A stretch of 64,000 bases of DNA, from positions 228,203-292,202 of the forward strand of contig NZ_JAEPBG010000008.1 in assembly GCF_016632335.1 (NCBI RefSeq), in the 5' to 3' direction. Positions 8,060 to 16,696 of the stretch are shown here, piece by piece. Origin of the DNA: Noviherbaspirillum pedocola (GTDB lineage Bacteria > Pseudomonadota > Gammaproteobacteria > Burkholderiales > Burkholderiaceae_D). The notes under the pieces are model-generated. The model was not told where the DNA came from, did no database searches, and worked only from the letters and a program-made list of their open reading frames with translations. Position numbers and translations under genes: made by a program. Within the stretch, counting starts at the first letter, position 1. The number at the start of each line of letters is the position of its first letter.

Positions 8060-9445
8060 ATGAATTTTGCGATTGTCCTCGCATCACTCCTCCTGCTCAT
8101 GCTGGTCGCCTACCGCGGCTACAGCGTGATCCTGTTCGCGCCGGTATGCGCGATGCTCGCGGTGCTGTTCACCGATCCGTCGTATGTGCTGCCGATGTTC
8201 TCCGGCATCTTCATGGAGAAGCTGGTCGGCTTCGTCAAGCTGTATTTCCCGGTGTTCCTGCTCGGCGCCGTCTTCGGCAAGGTGATCGAGCTCTCCGGCT
8301 TTTCGCGCTCCATCGTCTCCGCGGTGATCGGCGTGCTCGGGCAGGCGCGCGCGATGCTGTCCATCGTGCTGGTCTGCGCGCTCCTGACCTATGGCGGCGT
8401 GTCGCTGTTCGTGGTGGTGTTCGCGGTCTATCCGTTCGCCGCCGAGATGTTCCGCCAGAGCGATATACCAAAGCGCCTGATTCCGGGCACCATCGCACTG
8501 GGCGCCTTTACCTTCACGATGGATTCGCTGCCCGGCACGCCGCAGATCCAGAACATCATCCCGACTACCTTCTTCAAGACCAATACCTATGCCGCGCCGT
8601 GGCTGGGCATCATCGGCTCGCTCTTCATCCTGGCGGTGGGCATGCTGTACCTGTCGTGGCGTCGGCGCGCGGCGCAGCGGGCCGGCGAAGGCTATGGCTT
8701 CGACCATCTGAACGAGCCGGAGCAAATCAAGGGTGGCCGGCTTGCCAATCCCATCATCGCGCTGCTGCCGCTGGTGGCCGTCGGCGTCTTCAACAAGCTG
8801 TTCACGGTGGCGATTCCCAAGGCATTCGGTTCGAAGATCACGGTGCCGCTTGCCGGGCATCCGCTGGCTGTCGATGTGACGCCCAACCTCGGCATCTGGG
8901 CAGTCGAAGGCGCCTTGCTGGTCGGCATCCTGATGGTGCTGGCCTTCGCCTGGCGCGAAGTGGCCGCGCGTTTCGGCGAGGGTTCGAAGGCCGCGGTCGG
9001 CGGCGCGCTGCTGGCGGCGATGAACACCGCAACTGAATACGGCTTCGGCGGCGTGATCGCCGCACTGCCGGGCTTTGCCATCATTGCCGACGCGCTGAAG
9101 GGCATTCCGAATCCGCTGGTCAATGAAGCCATCACCGTCACCGCGCTGGCCGGCATCACCGGCTCCGCCTCGGGCGGCATGAGCATTGCGCTTGCCGCGA
9201 TGTCGGACACCTTCATCCAGGCCGCCAACGCCGCACACATCCCGATGGAAGTGCTGCACCGCATTGCCGCGATGGCTTCCGGCGGCATGGATACGCTGCC
9301 GCATAACGGCGCGGTGATCACGCTGCTGGCCGTCACCGGGCTCACGCACAAGACTTCGTACAAGGACATCTTCGCCGTCACCGTGATCAAGACCGCCGCG
9401 GTCTTCGTTGCGATCGCGACCTATTACCTGCTGGGCATCTACTGA
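8060..9445 (+). CDS. GntP-family permease, likely for D-3-hydroxybutyrate
   Basis: A 461-residue inner-membrane protein with about 12-14 hydrophobic segments and GntP-family features: LGAVFGKVIELSGFSRSI, TYGGVSLFVVVFAVYPFA, DSLPGTPQIQN and GGMDTLPHNGAVITLL. Members are proton symporters for gluconate and other hydroxy acids. Adjacency to 3-hydroxybutyrate dehydrogenase, 25 bases downstream, makes D-3-hydroxybutyrate the likely substrate. The ATG at 8060 begins the first membrane segment; upstream in-frame sequence lacks conservation and lies in the control region. Confidence 0.85.
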   Translation: MNFAIVLASLLLLMLVAYRGYSVILFAPVCAMLAVLFTDPSYVLPMFSGIFMEKLVGFVKLYFPVFLLGAVFGKVIELSGFSRSIVSAVIGVLGQARAMLSIVLVCALLTYGGVSLFVVVFAVYPFAAEMFRQSDIPKRLIPGTIALGAFTFTMDSLPGTPQIQNIIPTTFFKTNTYAAPWLGIIGSLFILAVGMLYLSWRRRAAQRAGEGYGFDHLNEPEQIKGGRLANPIIALLPLVAVGVFNKLFTVAIPKAFGSKITVPLAGHPLAVDVTPNLGIWAVEGALLVGILMVLAFAWREVAARFGEGSKAAVGGALLAAMNTATEYGFGGVIAALPGFAIIADALKGIPNPLVNEAITVTALAGITGSASGGMSIALAAMSDTFIQAANAAHIPMEVLHRIAAMASGGMDTLPHNGAVITLLAVTGLTHKTSYKDIFAVTVIKTAAVFVAIATYYLLGIY

Positions 9446-9470
9446 TCCACTGATCACGAGGGACAACATC

Positions 9471-10253
9471 ATGCTGAAGAACAGAACCGCCATCGTCACC
9501 GGATCCACCAGCGGCATCGGCCTGGGCATCGCCCGCGGCCTGGCGGCGCAGGGCGCGAACCTGCTGATCAACGGCTTCGGTGATGCGCGCGAAACCCGCC
9601 GCGTCTGCGCGCAGCTTGCCGAAGCGCATGGCATCGAGGTGAGGTTTCATGGCGCGGACATGTCGCAGCCCGCGGAAATCCGCGACATGGTGACCTTTGC
9701 CGCGAGCGAGTTCGGCGGTGTCGATATCCTGGTCAACAATGCCGGCATCCAGCACACCGCCTCGGTGGCGGACTTCCCGGAAGAGCGCTGGGACGCGGTG
9801 ATTGCGGTCAACCTGTCGGCGGTGTTTCATGCGACCAAGGCCGTGCTGCCGATCATGCGCGCGGCGAACTGGGGCCGCATCGTCAACATTGCTTCGGTGC
9901 ACGGCCTGGTGGGATCCATCAACAAGTCGGCTTATGTCGCAGCCAAGCATGGCGTGGTCGGCCTGACCAAGGTCACCGCACTGGAAATGGCGCAGACTGG
10001 CGTGACCTGCAACGCGATCTGCCCGGGCTGGGTATTGACGCCGCTGGTGCAGCGCCAGATCGATGACCTGGCCGCGCGTGAAGGCATAACCAAGGACGAG
10101 GCGCAGCGCCGCCTGCTGGCCGAGAAGCAGCCATCGGGCGACTTCGCCACGCCCGAGCAGATCGCCGCGCTCACAGCCTTTTTGTGCTCGGATGCCGCGG
10201 CGCAACTGCGCGGCGCGGCCCTGCCCATCGACGGCGCCTGGACCGCGCAGTAG
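9471..10253 (+). CDS. bdhA: 3-hydroxybutyrate dehydrogenase (SDR family)
   Basis: A 260-residue cytoplasmic short-chain dehydrogenase that oxidises D-3-hydroxybutyrate to acetoacetate with NAD+. It shows the cofactor motif TGSTSGIGLGIA (residues 10-21), NNAGIQH near 90, the catalytic Ser (IVNIASVHG) and SAYVAAKHG (Tyr-x3-Lys), plus the family signature QIDDLAAREGITKDEA. The ATG at 9471 follows GAGGG at 9459. The pair with the permease forms a substrate-uptake and first-oxidation operon, with acetoacetate feeding CoA transfer. Confidence 0.9.
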   Translation: MLKNRTAIVTGSTSGIGLGIARGLAAQGANLLINGFGDARETRRVCAQLAEAHGIEVRFHGADMSQPAEIRDMVTFAASEFGGVDILVNNAGIQHTASVADFPEERWDAVIAVNLSAVFHATKAVLPIMRAANWGRIVNIASVHGLVGSINKSAYVAAKHGVVGLTKVTALEMAQTGVTCNAICPGWVLTPLVQRQIDDLAAREGITKDEAQRRLLAEKQPSGDFATPEQIAALTAFLCSDAAAQLRGAALPIDGAWTAQ

Positions 10254-10348
10254 GGAAAGCGCAAGACTCGGCAATGCATCGTCCCCGGGCCTGTGGGCTT
10301 CATGGCAAGCTGCGTCACTACACCGTAATGCAGAGGAGGACAGAACCC

Positions 10349-10582
10349 ATGGCGATTGAAACCGTAGGAAAGTACCAGATACACCTTCTGGCTTACGAGG
10401 TGCCGGGGACGACGAAGTGGGATGCCTTCCTGACGATGTCCCGGTTCGACGATGCCACGCAGGACTTCGTCAACGTGGTGGAGAAGGAACCGGTCGCGGC
10501 ACACTCGTGGGACAGCTACGACGATGCCATTGAAGCCGCCAGGCGGTTTGCGAATGCAATGATCAGGGAACGCGGGGACTGA
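10349..10582 (+). CDS. Small conserved-looking hypothetical protein
   Basis: A 77-residue acidic soluble protein starting MAIETVGKYQIHLLAYEVPG and ending in an amphipathic helix (DAIEAARRFANAMIRERGD). The ATG at 10349 is preceded by a strong AGAGGAGG at 10332-10339, which decides the start. No family is recognised and there is no signal peptide or membrane segment. It lies 95 bases after the dehydrogenase gene on the same strand. Confidence 0.65.
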   Translation: MAIETVGKYQIHLLAYEVPGTTKWDAFLTMSRFDDATQDFVNVVEKEPVAAHSWDSYDDAIEAARRFANAMIRERGD

Positions 10583-10693
10583 ACGCGCGATGGCTTGCCG
10601 CGGGGCGCTCGCGGTGGCGACAAGGTCCGGCGCTACGAGCACTCCGCGTCCTTCTTGCAGGAAAAGACGCAAGGCAAGTCGACGGGCATGCCA

Positions 10694-10740
10694 TGCTTCG
10701 ATACGCCGGCTGCGCCGGCTACTCAGCACGAACGGGGTGA
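10694..10740. repeat. Short intergenic repeat with GCCGGC dyad
   Basis: The sequence opens TGCTTCGATACGCCGGC, has an inverted GCCGGCTGCGCCGGC core, then ACTCAGCACGAACGGGGTGA. It resembles the TGCTTCGA...CTCAGCACGAACGG elements common in proteobacterial intergenic DNA (recalled resemblance). Only one copy was noticed in this window. Confidence 0.4.
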
Positions 10741-10769
10741 GTGGTGTGCTCGCAGAAAATCGACGCACC

Positions 10770-10799
10770 GGGAGCCTGCGCGCCGAAGAGTAGGCTCCC
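10770..10799. terminator. Perfect 8-bp stem-loop, possible terminator
   Basis: GGGAGCCT (10770-10777) pairs with AGGCTCCC (10792-10799) around a 14-base loop. The following TGCGTTTCC is only weakly T-rich, so intrinsic termination is uncertain. It could instead be part of the neighbouring repeat. Confidence 0.3.
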
Positions 10800-10976
10800 T
10801 GCGTTTCCTGTTCACCTTGTCGCCCCGCAGCGCGGAGTCGCCGACTTCCATGTCCGGGAAACCACTTCGCATTTTCTCCACGCCACGAGCCGACAACGTT
10901 GATTCATGCCGGATCGCCCCCATCTACGCAGCTCTTGGCGTACAGATGAAATAGACGAAAGGGCACCGGATCAACC

Positions 10977-11291
10977 ATGTTCAAGAAATCCAAAGGCGGT
11001 TCCAGCTTCAAGAGCGGCAAGGTTTCCTCGGGCGCGGGCGGAAAGAAAGAGCTCCTCGAGGAAGTCGGCTATGTCTTCGACAGCATCACCAAAAAGTCCG
11101 GCTGGTCCTGGAGCACGGATGACGCGAGCTCGACCGAGAATCAGCCGACCGAACAGGAAGCGATCGCGGATGCATGGCGCGACGCCGGGCAACGCGCGCA
11201 GGCGCTGATGGATATTCCCGCGGACACCTGGGAAGCCATGAGCGACCGCGAACAGTCGGAATTGCTGCGCGACGCGCTGTCGTCCGGGTAA
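10977..11291 (+). CDS. Hypothetical protein, 104 aa
   Basis: No family is recognised. The N-terminus is basic and Ser/Gly/Lys-rich (MFKKSKGGSSFKSGKVSSG) and probably disordered. A predicted helical section follows (KELLEEVGYVFDSITKKSG), then an acidic C-terminal half (EQEAIADAWRDAGQRAQALM). There is no signal peptide or membrane segment. It precedes another small acidic orphan on the same strand. Confidence 0.6.
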   Translation: MFKKSKGGSSFKSGKVSSGAGGKKELLEEVGYVFDSITKKSGWSWSTDDASSTENQPTEQEAIADAWRDAGQRAQALMDIPADTWEAMSDREQSELLRDALSSG

Positions 11292-11415
11292 ACTGCGCGA
11301 TTCCGTCCGTCCCTGCGCCCCTCTCCCCTTATCCGCTGGCTGGGGCTGCTCCGGACGAAATATCTTTATTCCGCCGTACGTCGCGGTCACACTTCACCAT
11401 CACAAGGAAAGCCCC

Positions 11416-11616
11416 ATGGCCAAGAAAGAAAAGCTCGATCCGGAAACCGCCGCGTTGATCGCGTGGTGTATCGAGGTGGAAGGCTTTCTGGTTGCCGGCG
11501 GCGCTACGCTGCAAGAGGCGCAGGACCATATCGAAGAACAGGTCGAGTGGTTCACCGACCTGTACTATGACGGCCTGTCTCCGGAAGAAGCGGCAAAAGC
11601 CGCATTGAACGACTGA
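11416..11616 (+). CDS. Hypothetical acidic protein, 66 aa
   Basis: A short acidic helical protein (MAKKEKLDPETAALIAWCIE, then TLQEAQDHIEEQVEWF and LSPEEAAKAALND). AAGGAAAG at 11404 gives a ribosome-binding site for the ATG at 11416. No family or function is recognised. It lies directly before the RNA helicase gene, about 120 bases apart, on the same strand. Confidence 0.65.
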   Translation: MAKKEKLDPETAALIAWCIEVEGFLVAGGATLQEAQDHIEEQVEWFTDLYYDGLSPEEAAKAALND

Positions 11617-11734
11617 CGATTGCGCTGAAGTATCGCCAGGCCAGGCATGCGTGGCCGCGAGACTTGCAAGCATCTCCAACGGGCGCTGCCACATAGTCAT
11701 CAGCGCCCTGCCCGCTGCGGCCCCCACGCCACCC

Positions 11735-14047
11735 ATGAAAGACACGATGTCCGATACCGCATTCCCCCTATTCGCCGACCTGAAACTGCATGCGCCATTG
11801 CTGCGCGTATTGCAGGAACTCGGCTATGAATCCCCTTCGCCGATTCAGGCCGCCACGATTCCCTTGCTGCGCGAGGGGCGCGATGTGCTCGGACAGGCGC
11901 AGACCGGCACCGGCAAGACCGCGGCCTTTGCCTTGCCTATCCTCGATCGCATCGACATCAAGGCGAGCGCGCCGCAGGCCCTGGTGCTGGCGCCGACCCG
12001 CGAGCTGGCGATACAGGTGGCCGAAGCCTTCCAGCGTTATGCGACGCATATCCCGAACTTTCATGTGCTGCCGATTTACGGCGGACAAAGTTATGGCCCG
12101 CAACTGAACGCGCTGCGGCGCGGCGTGCACGTGGTGGTGGGCACGCCCGGCCGCGTGATCGACCATATCGAAAGGGAATCGCTGGACCTGTCGCAGCTGA
12201 AGACGCTGGTGCTCGATGAAGCAGACGAGATGCTGCGCATGGGATTCATCGACGATGTGGAAACGATATTGCAGAGAACCCCGGCGTCGCGCCAGACCGC
12301 CCTGTTCTCGGCGACGATGCCGTCGGCGATCCGTCGCATTGCGCAGACTCATCTGCGCGATCCCGCCGAAGTCACGATCGCGGCCAAGACCGGCACGGCG
12401 GACAACATCCGCCAGCGCTACTGGCTGGTCAGCGGCATGCACAAGCTCGATGCGCTCACGCGCATCCTGGAAGCCGAACCCTTCGACGGCATGATCATCT
12501 TCGCCCGCACCAAGCTCGGCACGGAAGATCTGGCGACACGTCTGCAGGCGCGCGGCTTCTCGGCAGCCGCGATCAATGGCGACATGGCCCAGCAGCAGCG
12601 GGAACGCACGATACAGCTGCTCAAGGATGGCGCCATCGACATCCTGGTGGCCACCGATGTCGCCGCGCGCGGGCTGGATGTCGAACGCATCAGCCATGTG
12701 ATCAATTACGACGTGCCGCACGATCCGGAAAGCTATACGCACCGCATCGGCCGCACCGGGCGCGCCGGACGCAGCGGCGAAGCGATCCTGTTCATCGCGC
12801 CGCGCGAACGCAATCTGCTGAAGGCCATCGAGCGCGCCACGCGCCAGCCGGTGGCGCAACTGGCATTGCCCAGCATCCAGGCGGTGAATGATGTGCGCAT
12901 TGCCCGGTTCAAGGACAGCATCAGCGAGACGCTGGCCGCGGGTGACCTGGAAATCTATCAGTCCCTGATCGAGGACTTTGAGCGCGAGAAAAATGTCCCG
13001 GCCATCGAGATTGCCGCCGCGCTGGCGAAACTGGCACGTGGCGATGTGCCGCTGCTGCTGGATAAAGCCGGTGGCACGCAGCCGGAGGATGACACGAGGT
13101 CCGAGCGCAGGCCGACCAGGATGGATCAGGCGGCGGGCCCTGAACGCGGCAGGCATGGTTTCGAATCGGGCAACAGGCCGGAACACGGGCATGCGGCTGA
13201 ACGGCCCGCCTTCCCGAGAAAGGAACGCGTGGAGCGCGCGCCCGAGGCGGGCAAACAGCGCTTTCGCATCGCGGTCGGCCATATGCACGGCGTCAAGCCC
13301 GGCAATATCGTCGGCGCCATCGCCAACGAAGCGGGACTGGATTCGAAGCACATCGGTCGCATCGACATTTACGACGACTACAGTCTGCTGGACCTGCCGG
13401 ACGACCTGCCCGGCGATCTGCTCGCGCATCTGCAGACGGTGTGGGTCGCTGGCCAGCAACTGCGCATACGCCGCGAAGGCGCGCCGGCAGTATCGGGCGG
13501 CACGGACAAGCCGATGCGCAGCCCCGCGCCGCGCGCCAGCGGTCCAGCCGCCGAGCGGCAAGCGCGCAGGGAAGAGACCGAACCGTCTGATGAAGCGGAC
13601 CGGCCGGCGCGCCAGCGCGAGCGCAGCGCGCACGGCATGCAGGCGTATCGCATCGAGGTGGGCCGGGTGCATGGCGTCAAGCCGGCCAATATCGTCGGCG
13701 CCATTGCCAATGAAGCCGGCCTCGAGGCGAAACACATCGGCCGCATCGACATCCACGACGACTACAGCCTGCTCGATTTGCCGGAGGGCATGCCGAAAGA
13801 GGTATTCCAGCAGTTGCAAACGGTGATGGTTTCCGGGCAAGCGCTGCGCCTCAGCCGCTCCACGCAGCAGCCGCAGGAAGCGCCGCGTGGCGCTGGCAAA
13901 CGCTTCGATTCCGCATCAGGCCCCAGGCAAGCGGATGGAAAGCCGAGCCAAAGATCTTTCGGCGGCAAGCCGAGCACCAAGCCGGTCAAGCGCAGCAGCG
14001 ATGCGCCGAAGCCGAAGGCGCATCGCAAGGGTTCAAAGCCGGCCTGA
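11735..14047 (+). CDS. deaD: DEAD-box ATP-dependent RNA helicase with two DbpA-like RNA-binding domains
   Basis: A 770-residue CsdA/DeaD-type helicase that unwinds RNA in ribosome assembly and cold adaptation. Motifs in order: Q motif GYESPSPIQ, AQTGTGKT, APTRELA, TPGRVID, DEAD (in LDEADEML), SAT, ATDVAARGLDV and HRIGRTGRAGRSG. After the core come two copies of a DbpA-type domain, encoded about 13258-13476 and 13641-13857 and sharing HGVKP, NIVGAIANEAGL, KHIGRIDI and DDYSLLDLP. They are separated by a charged linker and followed by a basic Lys/Ser/Pro tail. E. coli DeaD has one such domain, so the duplication is notable. The start is 11735 or 11747 (MSDTAFPLF); neither has a strong ribosome-binding site. 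Confidence 0.9.
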   Translation: MKDTMSDTAFPLFADLKLHAPLLRVLQELGYESPSPIQAATIPLLREGRDVLGQAQTGTGKTAAFALPILDRIDIKASAPQALVLAPTRELAIQVAEAFQRYATHIPNFHVLPIYGGQSYGPQLNALRRGVHVVVGTPGRVIDHIERESLDLSQLKTLVLDEADEMLRMGFIDDVETILQRTPASRQTALFSATMPSAIRRIAQTHLRDPAEVTIAAKTGTADNIRQRYWLVSGMHKLDALTRILEAEPFDGMIIFARTKLGTEDLATRLQARGFSAAAINGDMAQQQRERTIQLLKDGAIDILVATDVAARGLDVERISHVINYDVPHDPESYTHRIGRTGRAGRSGEAILFIAPRERNLLKAIERATRQPVAQLALPSIQAVNDVRIARFKDSISETLAAGDLEIYQSLIEDFEREKNVPAIEIAAALAKLARGDVPLLLDKAGGTQPEDDTRSERRPTRMDQAAGPERGRHGFESGNRPEHGHAAERPAFPRKERVERAPEAGKQRFRIAVGHMHGVKPGNIVGAIANEAGLDSKHIGRIDIYDDYSLLDLPDDLPGDLLAHLQTVWVAGQQLRIRREGAPAVSGGTDKPMRSPAPRASGPAAERQARREETEPSDEADRPARQRERSAHGMQAYRIEVGRVHGVKPANIVGAIANEAGLEAKHIGRIDIHDDYSLLDLPEGMPKEVFQQLQTVMVSGQALRLSRSTQQPQEAPRGAGKRFDSASGPRQADGKPSQRSFGGKPSTKPVKRSSDAPKPKAHRKGSKPA

Positions 14048-14049
14048 CC

Positions 14050-14131
14050 CGTAGGTTGGGCTGACGAAGGAAGCCCAACGAAAGTCCGCACGGGATCGGG
14101 CTTCGTGTTGGGCTTGGCAGCCCAACCTACG
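14050..14131. repeat. GTAGGTTGGGC-type inverted repeat after deaD
   Basis: CGTAGGTTGGGCTG (14050-14063) is perfectly inverted at 14118-14131, with further inner pairing (AAGCCCAACG against CGTGTTGGGCTT). It starts two bases after the helicase stop and could act as a transcription terminator or RNA end. It belongs with the GTAGGGTGGGC elements at 34581 and 42606. Confidence 0.65.
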
Positions 14132-14312
14132 CATGTTTCCCCGAATCGGGTTGCCGGCCGCTTGCACTGCCCGCCGGAATATCGTTCTGCATTCTGTTCC
14201 AAATCCGCTGCAGCCCGACCGGGCAAAAATGGTATCTTTGCCAGCTTTGGACGCTTGCCAAATGGAATGGCCGGCGTCCGAGCACCGATGGCAATGACCT
14301 TCCAGGACGCCG

Positions 14313-14897
14313 ATGCCCACACCAGACCCGTACCAGACGCAGCTCAAAAGCTGGCTCGTCGCCGTCGCGAAACGCGACGGCGCGGCCTTCCGGCAGCTGT
14401 ATGACGCCACATCGCCGAAACTGTTCGGCTTTCTGCAACGTATATTGAACAAGAGCGAATGGGCGGAGGAAGTGCTGCAGGAAACTTATGTGAGTGTCTG
14501 GAACAATGCCGCGAGCTATCAGGCGGCGCTGGCCGCGCCGATGACCTGGATGACGACGATCGCGCGCAACAAGGCTTTCGACGCGCTGCGCCGGCATGAC
14601 GCCAACGTGGAAATCGATGCTGACGGCTTTGCCCAGGAAGTGGCGCAGGCGCTGGAAAGTCCGGATCCGACGCCATTGGCCGCGCTGGAACTCTCGGCGG
14701 ACGCCGAAGCGCTGGCGCATTGCCTGAGCCGGCTGGAAGCGCTGCACCGGCAGGCGATCGCGCTGGCTTATTACCATGACCTGTCACACAGCGAGGTTGC
14801 CGAGCGCATGGAACTGCCGATAGGCACGATCAAGACCTGGATACGACGCGGGCTCGAACGGCTGCGCCTGTGCCTGTCGAAACGGGAGAGCGCATGA
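14313..14897 (+). CDS. ECF RNA polymerase sigma factor (SigK/RpoE-like)
   Basis: A 194-residue sigma-70 family factor. Region 2 spans about residues 22-90 (FRQLYDATSPKLFGFLQRIL, EEVLQETYVSVWNNAASYQ, PMTWMTTIARNKAFDALRR). Region 4 lies near 135-190 (LSRLEALHRQAIALAYYHDL, HSEVAERMELPIGTIKTWI). Its stop overlaps the start of the anti-sigma gene by four bases, the usual coupled sigma/anti-sigma arrangement. The regulon is unknown; this family often answers envelope or oxidative stress. Confidence 0.9.
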   Translation: MPTPDPYQTQLKSWLVAVAKRDGAAFRQLYDATSPKLFGFLQRILNKSEWAEEVLQETYVSVWNNAASYQAALAAPMTWMTTIARNKAFDALRRHDANVEIDADGFAQEVAQALESPDPTPLAALELSADAEALAHCLSRLEALHRQAIALAYYHDLSHSEVAERMELPIGTIKTWIRRGLERLRLCLSKRESA

Positions 14898-15607
14898 ATC
14901 ATCGCAAGCTGCAGGACAACGACAGACTGCGCGAACATCTGGCATCAGCGTATGTGCTCGGCACGCTGAAGGGTGGCGCGCGTCGCCGCTTCGAAGCCTG
15001 GATCGCGCGCGATGCGGTGCTGGCGCAGACCGTATCCGACTGGGAAGGCCGGCTCGGGCCGATGGCTGAATTCGCGCCGTCTGCGCCGCCGCCGGCGCGC
15101 GCCTGGCAAGCCATCGAAGCGCGGCTCGGTCTGGAGGCTCGGCCTGCGCGCACATCGGCATGGCAGCGGCTGCGCGACAGCCTGTCATTCTGGCGCGGCC
15201 TGTCGCTCGCGAGCACCGCGGTCGCCGCAGTGTTGCTGGCCGTGCTGATGCTGCAGCCGCCAGCCTCGGCGCCCGCACCCTCGAGCATGGCGATGCTGGC
15301 TTCGGCCAATGGCGAGCCCATGGTTGCCGTCAGCGCCAATAAGCAACAACTTACGGTGCGCGTGGTCGGCGCGGTGCCGATGGCACCGGACCGCAGCCTG
15401 GAGTTGTGGGCAATACCGGCGCAGGGCGCGCCGCAATCGCTGGGCCTGATCGATGCGAACGGCGTGGTAACGATCCGCATGCCGCCGAACGTGACGCCTT
15501 CGACCATGCCGCTACTGGCAGTCAGCATGGAGCCCAGGGGCGGCTCGCCGAATCCGCGTGCGCCGAGCGGGCCGGTGATGTACAAGGGCGCGTGGATGCG
15601 GATCTGA
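14894..15607 (+). CDS. Anti-sigma factor, RskA family
   Basis: A 237-residue protein with an N-terminal cytoplasmic anti-sigma domain (RLREHLASAYVLGTLKGGAR), a single membrane span near residues 103-121 (ASTAVAAVLLAVLMLQ) and a periplasmic RskA domain (VSANKQQLTVRVV, LELWAIPAQGAPQSLGLI, LLAVSMEPRGGSPN). It should hold the preceding sigma factor inactive at the membrane until a signal releases it. The ATG at 14894 overlaps the sigma gene stop. Confidence 0.88.
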   Translation: MNHRKLQDNDRLREHLASAYVLGTLKGGARRRFEAWIARDAVLAQTVSDWEGRLGPMAEFAPSAPPPARAWQAIEARLGLEARPARTSAWQRLRDSLSFWRGLSLASTAVAAVLLAVLMLQPPASAPAPSSMAMLASANGEPMVAVSANKQQLTVRVVGAVPMAPDRSLELWAIPAQGAPQSLGLIDANGVVTIRMPPNVTPSTMPLLAVSMEPRGGSPNPRAPSGPVMYKGAWMRI

Positions 15608-15685
15608 TCCGGATACGAAAGCGAAGCGATGGATGCGGGGCGATGCAGCGGACAGTGATCCGGCGCATCGCCCCGCATCCCTTTC

Positions 15686-16177
15686 TCAGGACGCTTCCGC
15701 TCCAGCGCTCTGGATAGGATGCGATACGTCAGGCGCAGCGGCCACGCACACGCCGCACTCTCCGGCGATGGCGATCAGCTTCGCCACGTCTGGCTCGCCG
15801 ACCGGGATGTCGCGGTCGATCGCCGCGAACAGGCGCGACGCATTGCCCTCGCGGCCGGCGATCGAGATCATTTCGCCGCCGCCGGGGCCGAATCGAAAGC
15901 CATGCACTGTGCCGGCGGGAAGATGCACGAAGGCGCCGGGCGTGGCACGGACGGTCCGATCGCCATAGCTGATGTCGACGCAGCCACGGGTGACATAGAA
16001 GGATTCATCCCAGGCATGACTATGCGGCGGCGGCCCGCTTCCCTCTTCTCCCTGCTGTAGAAACACCTCGTCGCTCCCAGTGGCTGCATTCGGCGCGAGC
16101 ACGGTGATGCGCTCCCCCACCACATTCCATGCGCGGGCGTGGTCGTCGGGCATGACGACAAAGGCTTGCGGTTTCAT
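15686..16177 (-). CDS. Cupin-domain protein
   Basis: A 163-residue protein with a single cupin beta-barrel. Motif 1 is GPPPHSHAWDESFYVTRG (residues about 48-65), carrying the His-x-His and Glu metal ligands, and motif 2 is PAGTVHGFRFGP near 87-98. The C-terminus (EPDVAKLIAIAGECGVCV) resembles quercetinase-like single-domain cupins. The substrate is unknown. The gene stands alone on the minus strand, convergent with the sigma/anti-sigma pair. Confidence 0.8.
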   Translation of the reverse strand: MKPQAFVVMPDDHARAWNVVGERITVLAPNAATGSDEVFLQQGEEGSGPPPHSHAWDESFYVTRGCVDISYGDRTVRATPGAFVHLPAGTVHGFRFGPGGGEMISIAGREGNASRLFAAIDRDIPVGEPDVAKLIAIAGECGVCVAAAPDVSHPIQSAGAEAS

Positions 16178-16295
16178 TGCGGCTGTCTCCTTGGTATGGA
16201 TGCTGTCGATCGGAACTGCAGGGTTCCGCGTTCAGCATAGGAGATCAGCCCGCGCGATCAAGGCCGCATGAGAAGCGCTCGCTGCCGCACCGCTC

Positions 16296-16595
16296 CTAGC
16301 GCGGGGAAAACGTCTGGCAGCAAACGGAATTGCTCGACTTGCCGACGACGATGCTTTCGGCGCTGCATTCATAGTCATCGTTGTGCCGGCATACCGACAC
16401 CTTGCATGCGCCAACGCCGGCGCGGCGCTCTGCGGCATGCGTATGCGCTTCGGCGCCGAAATAGGTATCGCACCCGGGATGCACACCGTCGCCGACCGTG
16501 ATGGCGCGGGCGTGACAGGCATCTTCGGTGTTGTAGGCGCATTCGCGCACCGAGCATTGCGACACGGTGGGCATCTCAACCATGATGGGGATCAT
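16296..16595 (-). CDS. DUF1540 Cys-rich protein
   Basis: A 99-residue protein with two copies of the DUF1540 Cys pattern: VSQCSVRECAYNTEDACHAR and ACKVSVCRHNDDYECSAESI, with a final SNSVCCQTFSP. The paired Cys clusters suggest metal binding. The ATG at 16595 has GGAGGT eight bases upstream, which excludes longer in-frame starts. Function is unknown. Confidence 0.8.
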   Translation of the reverse strand: MIPIMVEMPTVSQCSVRECAYNTEDACHARAITVGDGVHPGCDTYFGAEAHTHAAERRAGVGACKVSVCRHNDDYECSAESIVVGKSSNSVCCQTFSPR

Positions 16596-16696
16596 GCTGA
16601 ACCTCCGGCAAAGGCGATTGCTGGGTGCGGCCGCGCCGCGCGATGCGCGGAATCGGCCGCATGGAGCAGGTTTGGAGCAGCGCCGATAGCGGAGGT

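Larger units (their letters stand above)
10583..10976. other. Gene-free interval with repeat and hairpin
   Basis: No convincing gene is seen in these 394 bases. The interval contains a short repeat-like motif (10694-10740) and a perfect hairpin (10770-10799). The last 150 bases hold no recognisable signal apart from the region before the next start codon. Confidence 0.55.

Noticed and set aside
10590..10793. Small plus-strand gene in the gap after 10582
   Set aside because: The translation is Arg/Ser/Thr-rich without a good ribosome-binding site and runs through the repeat and hairpin.
11768..13840. Long minus-strand frame opposite the RNA helicase
   Set aside because: The plus strand encodes all DEAD-box motifs here; the antisense frame has no domain pattern and comes from codon bias.
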